A DNA stretch of 64,000 bases. Origin: Daucus carota subsp. sativus (lineage: Eukaryota; Streptophyta; Magnoliopsida; Apiales; Apiaceae). The notes beneath the pieces are model-generated. The model was given only the letters and a program-made list of their open reading frames with translations. It was not told where the DNA came from and did not search any database. Where the stretch lies: contig NC_030389.2 in assembly GCF_001625215.2 (NCBI RefSeq), positions 41,777,454 through 41,841,453 of the forward strand, in the 5' to 3' direction. A program made the translations under genes and the position numbers. This document shows, one piece after another, positions 1-13,500 of this stretch. Numbering within the stretch: position 1 is the stretch's first letter; each line of letters starts with the position of its first letter.

Positions 1-99
1 ATTTAATTGAAAATTTTAATTTATTATTTATAAATTAAATTTTCCCACACCATTCAAAATATATTTAAAAAGTTTCTAAATAATTTAAAAACCCCCTAA
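1..99. other. AT-rich flank, no gene seen
   Basis: Short AT-rich stretch at the window edge. Its last three bases (97-99, TAA) are the left target-site duplication of the MITE that follows. I see no coding signal. Confidence 0.5.
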
Positions 100-467
100 G
101 AGCATCTCCAACGGCGTTGGCTATAATTGTTGGCTAAATTGGACCTGTAAGACATTATGTAAAATTTGCTGAGCCTGTAAGACATTTTGCTTCAGTGGTA
201 CTGGCTATATTGGTTGGCTATAATTTAAAAATAGTATGTTATTAATATTTTAAATTGTTAAAATAGAATATATCAATTCAATATGGTAATAAATGATGTA
301 CAATCTTCCTACAGATTTTCTTACAGATCTGTAGAGGTTTGGCTAAATTTATAGACAACAGGTGAGTATGGTTGGAGTTGAGTTTTTGGAGTTGTTGGTT
401 AAATTTTCATATTTTAAGTATGCCAACTCACTTTTTAGCCAAGGGTTTTGGATGGTTGGAGATGCTC
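100..467. mobile_element. PIF/Harbinger (Tourist-like) MITE, copy 1
   Basis: A 368-bp non-coding element whose ends are inverted repeats (GAGCATCTCCAAC at the left, its complement at the right). It is flanked by TAA at 97-99 and 468-470. A 3-bp TWA target duplication is the hallmark of PIF/Harbinger. A second copy lies in reverse orientation at 25572-25955, with matching interior (the block around TACAGATCTGTAGAGG and the long AT-rich core). There is no transposase, so it is a non-autonomous element. It sits about 320 bp beyond the stop codon of the UNC-13-like gene. Confidence 0.85.
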
Positions 468-470
468 TAA

Positions 471-790
471 CCTTGCATGGGTTATAAGCTAGTACGGATA
501 ACATTTATATAACGGTAACAAAATGATATGCACAATACATAAAAATGTTACATTTCTCATGTTGTGGTAGCAAAATATCACACTTGTACAGAAATTGTTC
601 CTCTTCTAGCTTCTCATTTCACCAACAGAATTCACATAGCTTTCAAAATCTTGAACCTCAAATCCCCCAGAACAATGCTCACATCTCATAACATACTTAA
701 ATACAAACATAATGTATTAGAAATGTTTGAAACAAATTGCACATTCTTGAAGAACATTGGTTAAAAAATTCTCCATGATCTATTGTTCAT
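471..790. other. 3' flank of the UNC-13-like gene
   Basis: About 320 bp between the MITE and the stop codon of the minus-strand gene. It should hold the 3' UTR and polyadenylation region of that gene. Small ORFs here (for example 564-764 on the plus strand) look random and match no family I know. Confidence 0.4.
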
Positions 791-3700
791 TCACCTCCTC
801 TTTGGCAACTGAAATGTCCACTTCAAGAAATGGTTAGAAGCTCTGTCATTTCTATGGCACAGAACTCTTAAAATGGTGTTAGCATCCTCTCTGTTCCATT
901 TACCAGATGTCGGTGGCATCGGCAACTTCTGGCCTACACCAGCTCCTCCAATGCCACTAGTCTCACAAGCTGCATGAGTGAATTCACCGATGAGTTTCTC
1001 AGTAGAGTCTCCCATGAGGTCTATTACGCCTTGTACTGCTCTTGCCTCTTTCTCTACTGTGTCCTCGGAGACGATACCTTCTCCACAAGTGAACAATTTC
1101 TTTAAATGATCGAAGTCCTCCTCGATCATGAGGTGATCAGGCCTTGTGAAGACACGAGAGGCCCCTCCGGCTAGTAAGACCATGAGGAAGGCCTCGAATG
1201 AGGCCTTCATGACTTCTTTCATTGCCAATGGTTGGACACGGTCCACGACTATCGCGCTTAAAAGGGTCATGTTTTGTTTCAGAATCCTGAGTGCTGGTCG
1301 AACGCGTGAGTTCTCCACGTCGTGGATGTAAAGGCCTCCGTAGAAAACAGAGTTGGAGTCGAGGAAGATTAGTCTGTAGGCAGCTACTTGGGAGACGTAT
1401 TGAGTTGCAGAGGTGATGGCGGAGCGTGTGTGGTCGAAGTAGTTGCTGGCGTGGAGCTGGCGGCTATGGTTTTTGAGGCGGTTACGTGGGGAGGCCACGA
1501 TGGTGGTTGACAAGGAGAGTGTTTTTTCAAGCACTTGGAGCTGGGAGAGGACATAATGAAGGGAATTGAGGCGGATGTAAAGGCGTTGTGTGCCACGGCT
1601 AGTTGAAGGCCTTGGATTGTTGTTACCTTCTAAGTTGTCAGTGTCTACTGCATCCTGGAGAGTGACTGTGCAAGGACTAGCCCTTTTCCATAATAATCGG
1701 ATTTTCGAGTCTCTGTTGCATCTTGTGAGTGGAGGGAGTGTTGGCACATAGCTCTGTTTTGATCCTACATTTTATTGATTCCAGCACATAGAGAAGAAAT
1801 TAATTTATAGTCAAGTGAAAATAAGGAGTAATGCATAATAATGTCATACCGCAGGATGAGACGAATGTAGCATAGTCCCGGAAGAGTTCCTCTAAGCCCT
1901 GAGTGAAGTTATGAGCTATATCCTCTGCAATGCCAACCGGAATTTCAAGGAATTCATCAAGTGCTTGCTTGGCATGTTTCATTAGCTCCACTGCTGAATG
2001 CCCATATGGTTCGTTCTTTGATTTCGGGTTCCATGTCTGTAACAAGTTGATAAAGTGTTTGGAATGAGGGGAAAGCTAGCATTTTAAACTTCTTAAAAGT
2101 GCTTCTCCTTATTTACACAAACGGGGTTAGTAAAGCAGAAGTCAGGCCCATTATTTATCATCAATTGCCAGATAAAATTATCTATGGTGATAAAATTTGG
2201 AAATTCTAATGCCAGATAAAGTGAAAGGAAAGAGCAGTGACCTCGGACTCTTTGGCGGTCTGGAGAGCCTCTTTAACACTTTTCAACCTCTCTTGTATCC
2301 ATTGCTTCAGAGATCTCGTTATAATAGCATCAACTTCATAAGGAACCATCTCCCTCACAATAGCTTTCCCTCCATCCGAGCATTCAGCTGAATCCTCAAC
2401 TGCCATCTGGACCAAAAACTTTTCTAGCTTTCCCGCTGTATGCAGTATTTCAATGGCCTCATTCGAGAGCAAATGTGAAGTCCCAGTTAAGTACTGCTTC
2501 AACAAGGTTCCGTAGCAGGTATGAAGAGTCACTGCAGCAGCTCCAGCCGCAACAGGGTGCCATTTCTTCAGTATTGAACTGTAGGTTTCCCTTTCCTTCG
2601 CTGCTAACTCATGTGTCCCTTGCGCTATTTGAAGAAGTGCATCGGTCACGTCTTGTACTTCAATTATGTCACTACTCATGTTACCATCATCTAACATCTT
2701 TGATATACGAAACAAGAGAAAAATGGTAAGAAAAGACAGCGATTCAAGTGAGAACAGTTTGGTTGCGAGAACAATGAGAACAGTTGTTTTGCACTTTCTG
2801 AAAAGTCCAGAACAACTGTTTTGCAGTTATTTAATTTTTTAATGTTGTATTGTTCTGCAGCAGAACAATAGTGTTCTCAGTGTTCTCACACTAAAACGTG
2901 TTCTCCATAGAACGTGACCTGGTAAGAAAAAATCAAAATTCAGAAAATTAAACTGCAAACTTGCGGTACTGTGAGTTACCTTTGCAAATGCATTTCTCAG
3001 AGATGATCGAATGTAAAGATCTACTCTATTACCAGTTAGATCAGTTGCTATATCCCCGTCGTCTTGTACTAGAGTAGCGTAACCAGGAACCTCCTCGGAT
3101 ATTTTTGTTACTGCAGAGGCCAAGGGCAATAGTATCTCCATCACCCCTAGTCTTGACTCATTAAAATTAGCATGATAATCCAGCAATTTTTTCTCACACC
3201 ATCTCTTGATAGAAGACAAAGCCCTCTTCAACATTTTCACATGTACCACCGTCTCGCGATCAACTGTCTTCACATCATGTGCAATTTCAGACATCATAGC
3301 GAGTGATGCTGCAAGTAAGTCAATCTCAACTTCTCTGGTGAGAATATATTGTTCGAATAGCACCCAAGTGAAGCACATATTGTGCACTAACTTGTTAATC
3401 CCCAATGTAGACCATGTCTTTTTCATCAGCTCGACGAGCTCATCGACCTCATCAAGGACCATAGTCTGGTCCTTGGTGTCAAATATAGTCCGGAGCAGGG
3501 CAATGTAGATGTGCACATTGAGTGGATAACCGTCAGCCCAATGGCAAGCGTCTGTGGGGGATTCATTGTCCGAGGTCCGCCATGCTAAGGCTGCAATGCA
3601 ATTGCAGAGAGTTTTCATTTGTTCAGAGTTTTTGCCAGTGTCTATAGGCTTGATTTCGGAGGAAGTGATGATTTCGTTCAATTTCATGGCAAATTTGTTC

Positions 3701-4710
3701 GATTTTTCGACTGGGATGGAAGGGTGGAGAAGTAGTCCGGCCTCAAGAAGCTTTAGTTGACGCTTCTGCCATAGGTGGTACTCTCCGCCGGTCTTGAATT
3801 CTGATGGCTTTAAATGGCGGAGAAGCTCTAAAGGAAGGATTATGGTCTCGGCTCTCCTCCCCGTCTGCAAATAATATACATTGATCACATTTATGTTAAT
3901 AATGACCGCATTAGCCCGAATTTTAAGTAATTTTCAACTTTAAGCTAAAAAATATCTGTAACAAGTCAGAAGCGGCTTAAAATAAAAAATAAGACCGTAA
4001 CTGACTTAAAGCTAAAAGTTAGTTTTACGTAGTTTTACGTACTCTTTTAAAAAAACTTATGAGTTTGAGCTCGTAAGTTATCACATAAGTCACGTTACGT
4101 CATAATTCACGTTAACTCATAAGTTATAAGCTCAGCCAAACAGACGAGAGCTAACCCAATGCATGCATGTGATACGTACCTGGCCAACAAGAGTCCTCAT
4201 GAGCGTTTTCCGAAGCCTATTATCACTCTGTTCCGACACCTGCATCTGCTGCCTCATAATCTCCGCCGACGTCAAAGGCCTTTTCGGCTTGTGCGCCGGC
4301 ACTGTGAACCCAATCCTCGGACTCCCACTCGGCGACGGACTCGCACGAGGCGAATCCCGAGGCGAATTAACGTTATTCGGCATCGAACCCCACGAGTGTG
4401 TTCTTCTAGAAGACGGTGGCCTTTTCTTGATCAATTTCAAGCCTAACGCTCTTTTTATTTTGCTAGTCACTGTCATCCCCACTCCATGCCCTTTCGGGGA
4501 GCCTCCGCCTCCGCCTCCTCCTCCGCCACCCTCCCCCTCGGAGGGATAGTAGCTGAGTGCATTTTTCCCTCCTCCGAACCCCGGGGACGACCTGCATGCG
4601 GTGAAAAATATCTCATACGCGGCCATGCACAAGTCGTCCTCGTCGAGGCCTTCGAGACGACCAAAAGGCCATATTAGGTCCTCCCCCTGGCCTGCATTGT
4701 TCTGTGCCAT
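791..4710 (-). CDS. Plant UNC-13/Munc13-like protein (DUF810), 5 exons, 1010 aa
   Basis: Member of the plant DUF810 family ('protein UNC-13 homolog', At2g25800 type). Related proteins such as PATROL1 carry a MUN-like domain and act in vesicle tethering or exocytosis at the plasma membrane. Exons on the minus strand: 4710-4180, 3864-2980, 2697-2242, 2036-1850, 1764-791. All junctions are GT-AG and the frame stays open to TGA, giving 1010 aa, close to the family's usual 950-1050. Recognisable blocks include the N-terminal IWPFGRLEGLDEDDL, RRAETIILPLELLRHL at the start of exon 2, WHPVAAGAAAVTLHTCYG in exon 3, YVPTLPPLTRC in exon 5, FLMVLLAGGASRVFTRPD, and a C-terminus ending LRVLCHRND..FQLPKRR. 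A glycine run of about ten residues lies near residue 60 in a low-complexity serine/glycine linker. The start is the first ATG in frame with the conserved N-terminus. The exact cargo of this paralogue is unknown. Confidence 0.93.
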
Positions 4711-5600
4711 TGTATTTTTTTGTAATACCTAATGCATGTGTGGTGGTTCAAAGGGTGAGGTGGTGGCGGTGGTGGTGGTGGTAGGAGGCGTTCCGGAGAG
4801 TGGATTCGAGGTGGAAAATGTAGAAATCCGGCGGAAGGTTGGGGGGAATAATAACAGGGAACATGACTATATAAAAATGGAGAAAAACAAGGGGAGAGAC
4901 AGACAGAAATTAAGGTCAAGAATGTATTCTTAGTATGAGGAAGGTAGAGGATGGTTTGTGGTTGGTTTTTAGTGCCAGGAAAACGAGAGATACATATGTG
5001 TGAAATCATGTTTGCACCATCTAATTATAGACTTACAAATTTACTTTTAAATTTAAGTTCGAGTAATGCTGAGTATCTCAGATATTCAGATGTTGGTTAT
5101 CAAATTTTTTTATAAATAATATGACATATAGTTGACTAATTTTAATTAAATGATATATTATTATTATTATGAGTAGAATCGAATTTAAATTTTCAGGATT
5201 CTTGGAAGAAAACTGATTTTTCTTTTGTGACATTAAAGTTTTAGTGTCTAAATTTCCCCGGTCATCCTGCATGTACGACGGTTAAATAATAAGTTTTCTT
5301 GAATGAAAGAATTATCACCATGAATTGCCGATTCTTATTTGTTGAGATTTATTCTCGTTATCAAAAAAAATTATCAATTAGATTTGGAAAGAAAATTGGA
5401 GAATACTTTTTGGTTACCCATCAATTTTCTTTAAGTTTTATATGTGAGCGTTCCTTTTGACTAGTTTCATGAATTACAGAAGTAAAATTAGAAAGAAGCA
5501 GTGTCAAACAAAACAAAAAGGCACTGCAAACTGTACAGAAGTAACATTACAAAGAAGCCTAAATTCATTCTTTGAAAAAAGATTCATATGTATCTATAAA
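4711..5600. promoter_or_regulatory. Upstream region of the UNC-13-like gene
   Basis: About 900 bp upstream of a minus-strand ATG. It should hold the 5' UTR and promoter. A short GGT-rich simple repeat lies at about 4758-4788. I could not place a TATA box or a transcription start with confidence. Confidence 0.35.
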
Positions 5601-5602
5601 TA

Positions 5603-5770
5603 CTCCTTCCGACACGTTTTTTACATTATTTTTTGACACATATTTTGAAACTCTTAAAAACTATAATTTTATAATACCTTTTTAAAATTATTTTTTCATG
5701 AGTAAAAAGTTTAAGATTTAAACTTTTATTAAAAAAATTAAAAACACGTTATAAAACTGTACCAAGGGAG
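5603..5770. mobile_element. Stowaway-like MITE
   Basis: A 168-bp element bounded by inverted CTCC(T/C)T.. / ..GGGAG ends and by TA dinucleotides (5601-5602 and 5771-5772), the target duplication expected of Tc1/mariner Stowaway MITEs. The TACTCC..GGAGTA signature recurs at 28625-28857 and 36553-36799. No ORF. Confidence 0.65.
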
Positions 5771-5974
5771 TAAAGTAGTAGTAGTAGTAGTACAGTAAGT
5801 TTTATAAAGAAAAATCAAGACCTGCAGCTACCCAGACTAGTCTAAGCCAACTGAGATGACCAGCAGATACACTGAACTTCCAACTTTCTTCTGCCAAACA
5901 AGTGCACTCTCCGAGTCTCTCAGACATAGAAGATCAACAATATAAAATACAATTTGTTAAGATGGTCTAGACCA

Positions 5975-6150
5975 GTGTTGTAAAAATCGGGAATCGGACT
6001 TAATCGGTGAAGTCATGAGTATTAATCGGGAATTAATTGAATTGATCGGAGATTAATCGGATTGATTGGTGATTAATTGGAGATTTAATCAGTTCGTCAA
6101 GCTACGGAACAGGAATTAATCGTGATTAATCATCGACTTTTAGAACAAAA
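5975..6150. mobile_element. Small MITE-like element with 10-bp target duplication
   Basis: A 176-bp sequence rich in AATCGG/GATTAAT repeats, flanked on both sides by GTCTAGACCA (5965-5974 and 6151-6160). The ends (GTGTTGTAAAAATCGG and its rough complement GACTTTTAGAACAAAA) are imperfectly inverted. A related piece lies in opposite orientation in an intron of the next gene (about 9334-9435). A duplication of 8-10 bp points to hAT or Mutator-like origin. The flank is itself nearly palindromic, which weakens the call. Confidence 0.55.
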
Positions 6151-6506
6151 GTCTAGACCAACTACCTGAACATAATTTCGTGTACAATCTGTTTATTTGT
6201 TGGGGCATTAACATATTATATTAACAAAATGTTCGATTGGCCATATTCAAAGAAACAACTTAATTGCTTGGACTGAGTAGTTAAAAAATATATTTTTAAA
6301 TATTTTTCTGAATAAAAATATATAATTAAAATTTTATTTCACAAAAAAATTAATTAAAAATAATAATTTCTACTATCCAGTCAACTCACCTAAATATATG
6401 TGTCAGAATTTAAAACGTCAAATAATATAAAACAAAAGGTGTAATAAATTTTGTTTGATGCCCCAAAATGATTGACCAGTCTTGCTAAGACACTACTACT
6501 CTAAGA

Positions 6507-6938
6507 GGGGTGTATTGGATTGGGAGTTTACAGCATTTTTTTCCATTTATAAAATTCGAGGGTATTCGATTGAGTTTATTTGAAATCCATTAAAATCTTG
6601 AGGTATTCAATTGGGATTTTAAATTATGCAACAAAATCTGGTAGTATTCAATTGGGATTTTAAATAATGCTTTAAAATCTGATGGTATTCAATTGGGATG
6701 GTTTAAAATCCATTAAAATCTGATGGTATTCAAATGCTGATGGATTTTATTGGATTTCATAAAATGATGGATTTTGTGACATTTTTCAGTGTATTTTAAG
6801 TTTTTTGAAATCCCACCAAAATCAATGAGATTATGAAGTATTGTGCTTAAATCTTATCAACTCTGCGACATTATATGAAGAATCCGCACAAAATCAAAAT
6901 CACATAAAATCTATTAAAATCCTAATCGAATACACCCC
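6507..6938. mobile_element. MITE with GGGGTGTATT termini, copy 1
   Basis: A 432-bp element starting GGGGTGTATTGGATT and ending AATCGAATACACCCC, so its ends are inverted repeats. The interior is built from repeats of GGTATTCAATTGGGATTTTAAA. A second copy in the same orientation lies at 37825-38259. I could not define a clear target duplication. No coding capacity. Confidence 0.75.
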
Positions 6939-7545
6939 GTAAGATTCGAATTCCGGTAAAATATGAATTATTTTAATTAAAAATATTGATGTGAATCTGA
7001 GAAGTTTAATAAATTTATTTTTAATTCTCTTAAAAAGATTCTCTATTGATTTTGTATTCAATATAAAAAAAAGGCAAAACAGGTTAGGCATGGAAAAGAA
7101 CAAGGCAAGAATGGTGGGGAAAGACAGAGACGTGGCCTTCTTATTTCCATTAAACATTCAAATTTCCTTTACGGACAATAATATTCATTTCATTTCTCTT
7201 TTTGACTTGTCATCCAATCACAAGCCTCCGTAATAATATACACATGTCCATAAAAAAACTATCCATCTATATAATGTGAAAAAAATCAATGCACCTACAG
7301 CTCAGGCCAACTTGAGTTTGAGTTTCCTTTCAGTCTTCTCTCCAATATCCTCTCGTTTCATTTCCACTCTTCTACGGTTTGTCTCTCATTCTCTCTACTT
7401 CAATGTCGAAAATTTTGTTACACTTTGATTTTTCTTTTTTCGGTCACTAGTAGCTAGACGTACTTGAATGTGAAACAGACGTAAAAAGTGCAGAACAATT
7501 GTTTTCACGGTATTTATTTGAGTTACGAAGTTGATGTAAGGTGAA
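6939..7545 (+). promoter_or_regulatory. Promoter and 5' leader of the CFA synthase gene
   Basis: The region directly upstream of the ATG at 7546. A TATA-like box (CTATATAATG, 7267-7276) is followed by a CT-rich leader typical of plant 5' UTRs. If transcription starts near 7300 the leader is about 245 nt. It holds a short upstream ORF starting at the ATG near 7403 (about 15 codons) and a minimal ATG-TGA just after it. These are predictions from sequence only. Confidence 0.45.
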
Positions 7546-10500
7546 ATGCAACAGATGAGGATAGCGGTGATCGGAGCGGGGATAAGTGGGCTCGTATCGG
7601 CTTATGTACTAGCTAAAGCTGGCGTGGATGTGGTGGTTTACGAGAAGGAGGATAGTCTTGGTGGGCATGCTAAGACTGTCACGGTGGACGGTGGTGTGGA
7701 CTTGGACCTTGGTTTCATGGTGTTCAATCGAGTAACTTCTCTTCACTTTTGCTTTTCATTCTTTTTTCGTTGCGGAAAATGTTTCAGACACAAAATTGGG
7801 TACAAAATCTTTCATAAAATGACACGTATTAAGTTCTGATTGAAATGAGCCCATGTATTCATTAAATAGTGCAAAGTTTTATACCTAATTTTGTGCATAT
7901 AAGACTGCTCTTTTCTTAACCTGGCCACCTAGCCTTATCCGTTAAGTATCAAATATTACTATAAAACTGATAATTTTCTTTATTTAATTATATATATACT
8001 ATAGAAATAAATCATTTGAGAACCGACAGCTTCTTGATCACGTTGAATCTCTGGCACGGGATGTTAAGAGTTCAAATCTGGTCAAAAACGAGATGTTCAT
8101 GTGAGCATGTTTGCTTTAAGAAATAAAATAAATTGAGCAACTGTTTTTGTTTCCCATGTAAAAGTTGTAGCTATGGGCTGTAGAATCTGCCAAAAAGGTG
8201 TGCGACAGAAAATGATAGAACTTACCAGAGGGCAAGTTGGAGCCTACATGACAGCATTGAGTTGAAATATGTGGTTGTAGAATCATCTAGTAGTTATATA
8301 CAGTTATAAACAAGACTACAAATCCAACAAATAATTAATTAGATGTTAATATAGAAGTATCTAGCTGGTAAACTTCATAATACAAATGATTTGGATTAGT
8401 ACATCACATAATTGAGTGATCCTAAAATGTTAATGTAAGCTGAAATTTTAAATACTAATTAATTTCCAACCTTTGAATTGAAGAAAATGACCTTTTAACA
8501 AACTACAACACAAAGTTTAGTACTTTAGTTTCATTTGTGTTAGGTGTGGTTTTGTAAGCTTTTTGTATTAGGATTTTTATTGTTAGTTGGCATGTTGGCA
8601 GTTGATTAGATAAGAGTTCAAGTAATGTTGAGCTAAGTTGAACTGAATACAAAAAGACACATTTTCTTTGCAATTGAAGGCATTGCTGTATTTTACAGTA
8701 CATGTGTTAGATTTGAGTAACAGTTCAATAGATCTTTGCTTCTTTGATTCAAAACTGGAAGTTTAGGCAGGGAACATGATGCATGGGATATCCATCATAT
8801 ATTGACAATATAATGTGATAAGGTCAGGATAAGTGGGACCATTGTACTGGAATCTTTATGATTCTGGCCTTGCCAAGATAGGACAATGGCTTCTTCATTA
8901 GAGTATTCAAGTTTTTGAAATTTAATTTACAATTAAACAAAGAGATTGTCAACCTTAATAATTTGAACTTTTAATTAGGACAAGTTGTGCATTACGTTTC
9001 TTCTGGTTAGTCTGTAGTGATCAATAATTTTTAACCAAATTAAAAAATTTAACAATGTTAATGATATTTGATCCGGTTGATTTGCATTATATCTTTCTTC
9101 ACAAGCCATCAGTTGCTTTCTTTACAAACATATCCCTGTCTCATTTTAATCCTCTAGAATTGGACACAGAATGGAGGTATTGATGGTCATTAGTCAGCTT
9201 AATATAACCGGTGCAATTAGGCATATTTTAAGCTCAGTAGTGATGGTCTGATGGAAAGTGTTCTCTTGTTTGTTAATGTGCCTTGAGATTTTATTTTCTT
9301 GTAATGCTTCGTTTATGCCTCGGTTAATAGCATTGTTCAGAAATCAGTGACTAATCTTGATTAATCACCGATTAATCCGTGTTCCGTGGCTTGCTGAACT
9401 GATTAAATCACCGATTAACTTATTAGACACTGCTCGTATTCATTTACTAGTTACCTTCATGATGCACCAACCCTTGCTACCATTTAACGTTTTTTCTGAG
9501 AATTTGCTACAATTTAACGTGACAGCATAAAAGTAGTGGTTACTCTCATCTCTATTACTTATGTACATTGTTTTTAGTCTGATTTTCCTTACTTGATGAA
9601 TGTGATTCAATACAGGTCACATATCCAAACATGATGGAGTTCTTTGAAAGTCTTGGAGTTGACATGGAGGTCTCGGACATGTCTTTGTCAGTTAGTTTAG
9701 ATGATGGCCAGGGCTGTGAGTGGGGAAGTCGTGGTGGTTTGTCCGGTCTCTTCTCCCAAAAAAAGAATGCATTGAATCCATACTTTTGGCAAATGATACG
9801 GGAAATATTCAAGTTTAAAAATGATGTTCTCAGGTATTTTTTCTGTTATTTTCAGTTCTTTCTGAAAGAAGGTAACCTTTGCTAGAGCATTTTAGAACAA
9901 AATGAGCAGAATTATTTGGTCACTCATGTAGGAAAACCATATGTTAATTGAGAACAAATGCAACAAAGACCATCTACTTTATTAAAATTCTTAGCAAATG
10001 TAGACTGCAAACTGCTATGTACTTATTAGTTTAGTTGAACATATTAAATTTTAGTTATGTGACATGTGCCATTTTTTTCTGGTTTAAGGAATTCAGTTTA
10101 TGGATTTAATTTTGTTTATCATAAGATAATTTGAATAGTTCATGTTTAAACTGATAATTGTTGCAGATACATTGAAGATCTTGAAAATAATCCAGATATT
10201 GATCGCGATGAAACACTAGGTCATTTTATCAGCTCCCATGGTTACTCGGAGTTATTTCAGAAAGCATATCTTGTATGACTACCCAGTCTATGTTCTCTCA
10301 AATCCCAATATAGTTTCTAATGATTGTAATAACTTACTATAAAATATTACAGATCCCGATGTGCTCATCAATTTGGTCTTCACCTTCAGAGGGAGTGAAG
10401 AACTTTTCAGCCTATGCAATTTTATCTTTTTGCCGCAATCACCATCTACTCCAGGTACTTAGTTTGCAAGTGTAATCCAGAAGTATTCTAAATTTAGCCA

Positions 10501-13500
10501 CAATTGAACTCTACTTTGCAGTGTTACGAGATAATTAAAGTATTCCAAAAAAAACCCTCTAATTGTTGTCATTTGGTTTCCCTGCAGCTCTTTGGGCGTC
10601 CACAGTGGCTTACTGTAAGATGGCGATCACATAGCTACGTCAACAAGGTGACAAAGATTACTGAATTCCTAAAGTCTGGAAAAAGTTAAACATTTGTGAA
10701 ATAAAAATGTACTTATTTAAAGTTATGGTGAGAGTGGCAATAGGTAAAAGAAGAGCTCACAAGTAGAGGTTGCCAAATTTTAAGTGGATGCACTGTACAA
10801 TCAGTTACAACAGTTGATGGGGGTAAGTGCTTGAATTCATATTTTTAGCTTTGTAATTAGTCGATTCATCTTAATTTATGGTGAGAGGGATACGATCGAG
10901 GGAGAGTTTTGAATAATATAAGATCATGTTGGGCCTTCCTCTAACACCTTGAGATTTTAGATGAGTCGGTTACTTTACAGGTTGTATAGTATCAAGCATT
11001 TGTCTGAGAGAAAATACTGCACAAATCTAATCATGAACATTGATGGACTTGAACAGGTTGCGATGTTATTTGTGAAGATGGATCTCAAGCAAGGTATGAT
11101 GGATGTATAATGGCTGTGCACGCCCCAGATGCTTTGAAAATCTTAGGACAGGCAACTTATGATGAACAAAGAATACTTGGAGCTTTTCAATACGTTTACA
11201 GGTACTTTCTGTTTTGTGCATATTATTTCGTAAATATGGTTTTAGTATGGAATATTGCTGAGTAAGAATTTAGGTACAAGTATTTTCTGTCAAAATGCAA
11301 GTCATTCTTATATCTTTCTGGCAGTGATATTTATCTCCATCGTGACACAAATTTAATGCCCAAAAATCCAGCAGCATGGAGTTCGTGGAATTTTCGTGGA
11401 GATGTAAATAACAAAGTTTGCCTCACATATTGGCTCAATGTTCTCCAGGTTAGTTGTTCTTGGAATTTTATGACTATAAAGTTTGTACTAAGATAGGAAA
11501 TAAATGCTTGAACTCAACACATAGATAGACTTGGTACTTTGAAATTGATTTGAGTTCAGTACACAACATATTATGTAAATTTTTAAAGAAATGTTAAAAA
11601 GAGAATGTTTGATAAGCTGGTTTCTTCGGGAATTAAAGATTGACTTTTACAAATGTGAACATGATTTATAATCTCTTATATAGACCTCTATATTACTCTT
11701 TAGATATCAAGGATTCTCTAAGTTTTCGTGATTGATGATGAATAAGTTCTTGTTATATGATCTAGTTTTTTGAGTTGCATAACTCAAAAAAAAAGTCAGA
11801 GCAACAGATCCATTTTTTCATTTAAGTTTATGATGGATACAATCTGATCAAATTTTGATTGATTGGAAGATCAATAAAGATATATCTGGTATTCCTCTAT
11901 ATTGAAGTGAAAGACTTTCATAGAAGTGTAATTTTTGCTGTGTGCAGAACATTAGTGTGAAAGGTTTACCTTATCTGGTAACTCTGAATCCCTCAACTGT
12001 ACCGAACCATACATTGCTTAAGTGGACAACTGGCCATCCGGTCCCCAGCGTTGCTGCATCAAAAGCATCACTTCAGCTTGATGACATTCAAGGGAAGAGA
12101 AGCATTTGGTTCTGTGGAGCTTACCAAGGTGAGGAATGTTGCTACTGCAATAACAAGTTGGTACCTTTTTGTACATCGGAATTAGTGCTTTCATCATATG
12201 AGCTTATTTCATAAAATAAGAAAATAATAAATTGAATTATATAAATAATAAAATGGTAGACTAAAGTGGAGAGTGCAAGTAAATATCAAACAAAAATTGT
12301 AGAGAAGTGTTTTGGTGCTGGTTTAGCAATATTGTCAACGCTGTTCTTCTGGTGAGATATACAGGAGTGAGAAGAGAAACTGATAAATGTTTGAACTTTC
12401 CAATTAGGTAAAACTTTTCATTCTCAATAACTCATCATATTACCATATATTTTTTTATACCTAGTGATTTTGTCGACAATCAAACAGGCCACTGGTTTTC
12501 TGAGTCAACCTGAATGTTGTTGTTTTGATTATTACTGCTGCAGTTAATTCAAAAATAGATCATTAGTCCAAAAAAAAAAAAGATCATTAGTCCAGATCAT
12601 CAGTATCATATATGTCCTTTTTTTGGTCTTATGAAATTTCTAAAGTATTATTCTAATTCCATAACTGAGAGATTAAAATGATTTAATTTCTCACAAGTGT
12701 GAACATTTTGGTATTTCTTTTTTTTTTTTTTTTTTGCTAAATAACATTTTGGTTCTTTCAGGCTATGGATTCCATGAGGATGGATTAAAGGTACTGTAAC
12801 TTTAAAGCACTTGTCTGCTTATCTTTTTGTGTGTTAGAATTATACGAGTTCAGTAAACTAACAGGAAAATAATAAACAGGGGTTACGCATAAGCTTATAA
12901 ATAGCTTCGGGTTAAAAAAAAAGGTTCTAAGAGTGGTAACTATAAAAGTTTGGTAAAAAGAGGGTCTATTTAATAGCACACTACTTTTTATTCCCTTTTC
13001 TCTGTAAAAATTTTGTTGGTGATGTAATTCTTTCTTAAATAATGTAGAAAAAAATATCCAGCCCGATTTAAGACCTTAGTTGCTTGTGTATATAGTCAAA
13101 GGTAAAATATTGCTAATAGCGGGTTCAAAGTGCAGGCTGGTATGGTTGCTGCAAACAGTGTAATCAGAAAGAATTCTACTCTTCTGAGAAATCCCAAGCA
13201 TATGGTTCTTTCCACATTAGAATCTGGGGCACGCCTCTTTGTCACTAGGTTCCTTCGAAGCTTTATCACTACCGGCTGTTTGATGTGAGTTATTATTAAT
13301 AAATCGAACTATTTTTCTCTATTAATAAAATATCAAAGTATGATATTTATAATATATTCAAGCTTGAGCTAGTAGTATGTTTATGACTTCATCTCTTCAT
13401 TATAACTTTAGGATTGCCACTTATGTATTTCTTTAGAATTGTCATGGTCAGAACATTTGGTTATAGTGTGGACATAGAGTCCAATTTTCCTTGGTGCTAA

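Noticed and set aside
1384-1596. Small overlapping ORFs within the UNC-13-like exons
   Set aside because: They are alternate-frame shadows of the long conserved exon 5.
3900-4150. MITE in intron 1 of the UNC-13-like gene (ends ..CTCAGCCAAACAGACG)
   Set aside because: The right end resembles a known MITE-like terminus (GTTTGGCTGAGC in reverse), but I could not find a matching left end or target duplication.
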